Assembly: GCA_030141605.1 (NCBI GenBank)
Contig: JAQGDQ010000346.1
Location: 103,742-167,741 of the forward strand
Reading direction: 5' to 3'
DNA: 64,000 nt
Source of the DNA: Tubiluchus corallicola
Taxonomy: Eukaryota; Priapulida; Priapulimorpha; Priapulimorphida; Tubiluchidae
Part shown: positions 62,958-64,000 of the stretch, in pieces
Position numbering within the stretch: the stretch's first letter is position 1
Layout: each line of letters opens with the position of its first letter
Notes under the pieces: model-generated
The model's input: the letters and a program-made list of their open reading frames with translations, nothing else
Told to the model about the DNA's origin: nothing
Databases searched by the model: none
Program-made: the position numbers and the translations under genes

Positions 62958-64000
62958 CTATTAAAATAGTTAATAAATCATACATCATCTTGGCATTAAA
63001 AAAGTTATGACAACTATAGTTTTACGCTAAAAGGGTCTTGGCCTTTGCCATTTAAAAGCCATGTTATGGTAATAACAAGAAAAATCACTGTGTACCTAAT
63101 TGTTTACATAACAGTGTGTACGACACACCTGCCCTTGACAAATGCAAATGTAGCCGTATTAAAATTCAAGAGGTGAAACGTTACTATACTATAAGTAGAA
63201 ACTGACCTTACTTATTTTTTCCTTGTACATTTCTAAATAAAAAAACTATCTTTGGTCGACGAATTTGAGGTCAAAAGCTGCAGATTGCTGAGAATTAAAG
63301 GAAAAGCCAAGTCTTTCAGAAAGTTAAATTTATTTTGAGAAAAATGTCAGACTGTTTCAGCAATAAGATTGCGAGAAGCGCCTCGTGTAATTGGTAAAAT
63401 CGAGTAAAGTCCCGATCACTTCACGTTTGAACATGCTCATTTTAAACAAAAAAATGGCGTCATCGGTTTACCGTGCAACCCAAACACATCCCGCTGAGTG
63501 TGAGTAATTTGTTGCAGCTGCAGTTGCTGTTACCAAATACAAGCAATCCAAAACGTTAAACGAGAGATTATTAATACATTTTTTTTTTGGTTTTTGATGA
63601 ACCCAGTTCCCCACTATGTAATGAAAACTACACGTAGTTACCAACGATAGTGTTCTATCTTCCAAGTCGGCTAAATTAACGCCGACAAAGTAACACACAG
63701 TTATTTTAACAAGTTAAAACTGAATCCTATAAGCTAAGTAAAGTGGCACTTGCAGTGCGCTCGCAACCTCGCAGAGTTCTGTGCTTATCTGTAACACTTT
63801 CAGGTATAACAATCCTGTGAGTTAAAACTACGTAAGCACTTTTAAGTTGTTGCTAATTAATCTGATGACTAATTTTTACATAACAGTGTTATGTAATTAC
63901 GCCATTTTCTTTAATATATGCCGGCAGCGAGGTTCTTTTGACGGATAATGAAAATGAATTAAATATCTTTTACATTTTAAACAAGGCATTTTATTTATAT
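62958..64000 (-). other. Peroxidase intron running to the window edge
   Basis: An acceptor (TTTTAATAG) at 62958 marks the intron side. Upstream to 64000 I find no peroxidase exon: no NIQRGRDHG, FGHS or similar block in any minus-strand frame. The frame 63698-63468 lacks family features. Confidence 0.6.

Overview
This is an AT-rich nuclear fragment from an invertebrate animal. Genes are split by GT-AG introns (one is GC-AG), spacers and introns are long and full of repeats, and the recognisable protein families are metazoan: a mitochondrial-clan cytochrome P450, an animal haem peroxidase, a CARD adaptor and an SLC16-like transporter remnant. The mitochondrial P450 points to an animal, most likely a bilaterian. 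I cannot name the species or phylum. No bacterial operon, CRISPR array, rRNA or tRNA was found.

Left part (about 2-24 kb). A five-exon minus-strand gene (CDS 7012 down to 2073) encodes a 437-residue protein with an N-terminal CARD and a C-terminal IRS-type PTB domain. About 6.9 kb away, in divergent orientation, lies a complete nine-exon mitochondrial-type P450 (13879-23373, 555 residues) whose first intron is GC-AG. Its introns carry a degenerate minisatellite, a pair of direct repeats, a purine tract and a GC-rich island foreign to the local composition.

Middle part (about 24-47 kb). No intact gene was recognised. It holds a large palindromic repeat (26.7-27.4 kb), a broken SLC16/monocarboxylate-transporter relative (28.6-30.8 kb), two minisatellites (50-bp and about 27-bp units), very long CT tracts, an inverted repeat pair (36.7 and 40.2 kb), a decayed Penelope-like reverse transcriptase (40.5-43.2 kb) and degenerate AT-rich tandem repeats (45-46.8 kb).

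Right part (about 47.5-64 kb). All genes are on the minus strand and their products are secretory. They are a small cysteine-rich secreted or GPI-anchored protein (48067-47672), a four-coding-exon FAD-linked berberine-bridge-like oxidase with a signal peptide and C-terminal hydrophobic segment (56273-51261; TATA box and noncoding first exon upstream), and the last four exons of an animal haem peroxidase that enters from beyond the right edge (ends 59960). Between the first two lie a TA-flanked MITE and a short hAT element with matching ends and an 8-bp target duplication. The FAD oxidase family can produce hydrogen peroxide, which the peroxidase family uses; that link is inference from family chemistry and proximity only.

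Exon joins were made by eye from splice-site consensus and codon phase. All joins given for the CARD/PTB, P450, FAD-oxidase and peroxidase genes keep phase without stops.
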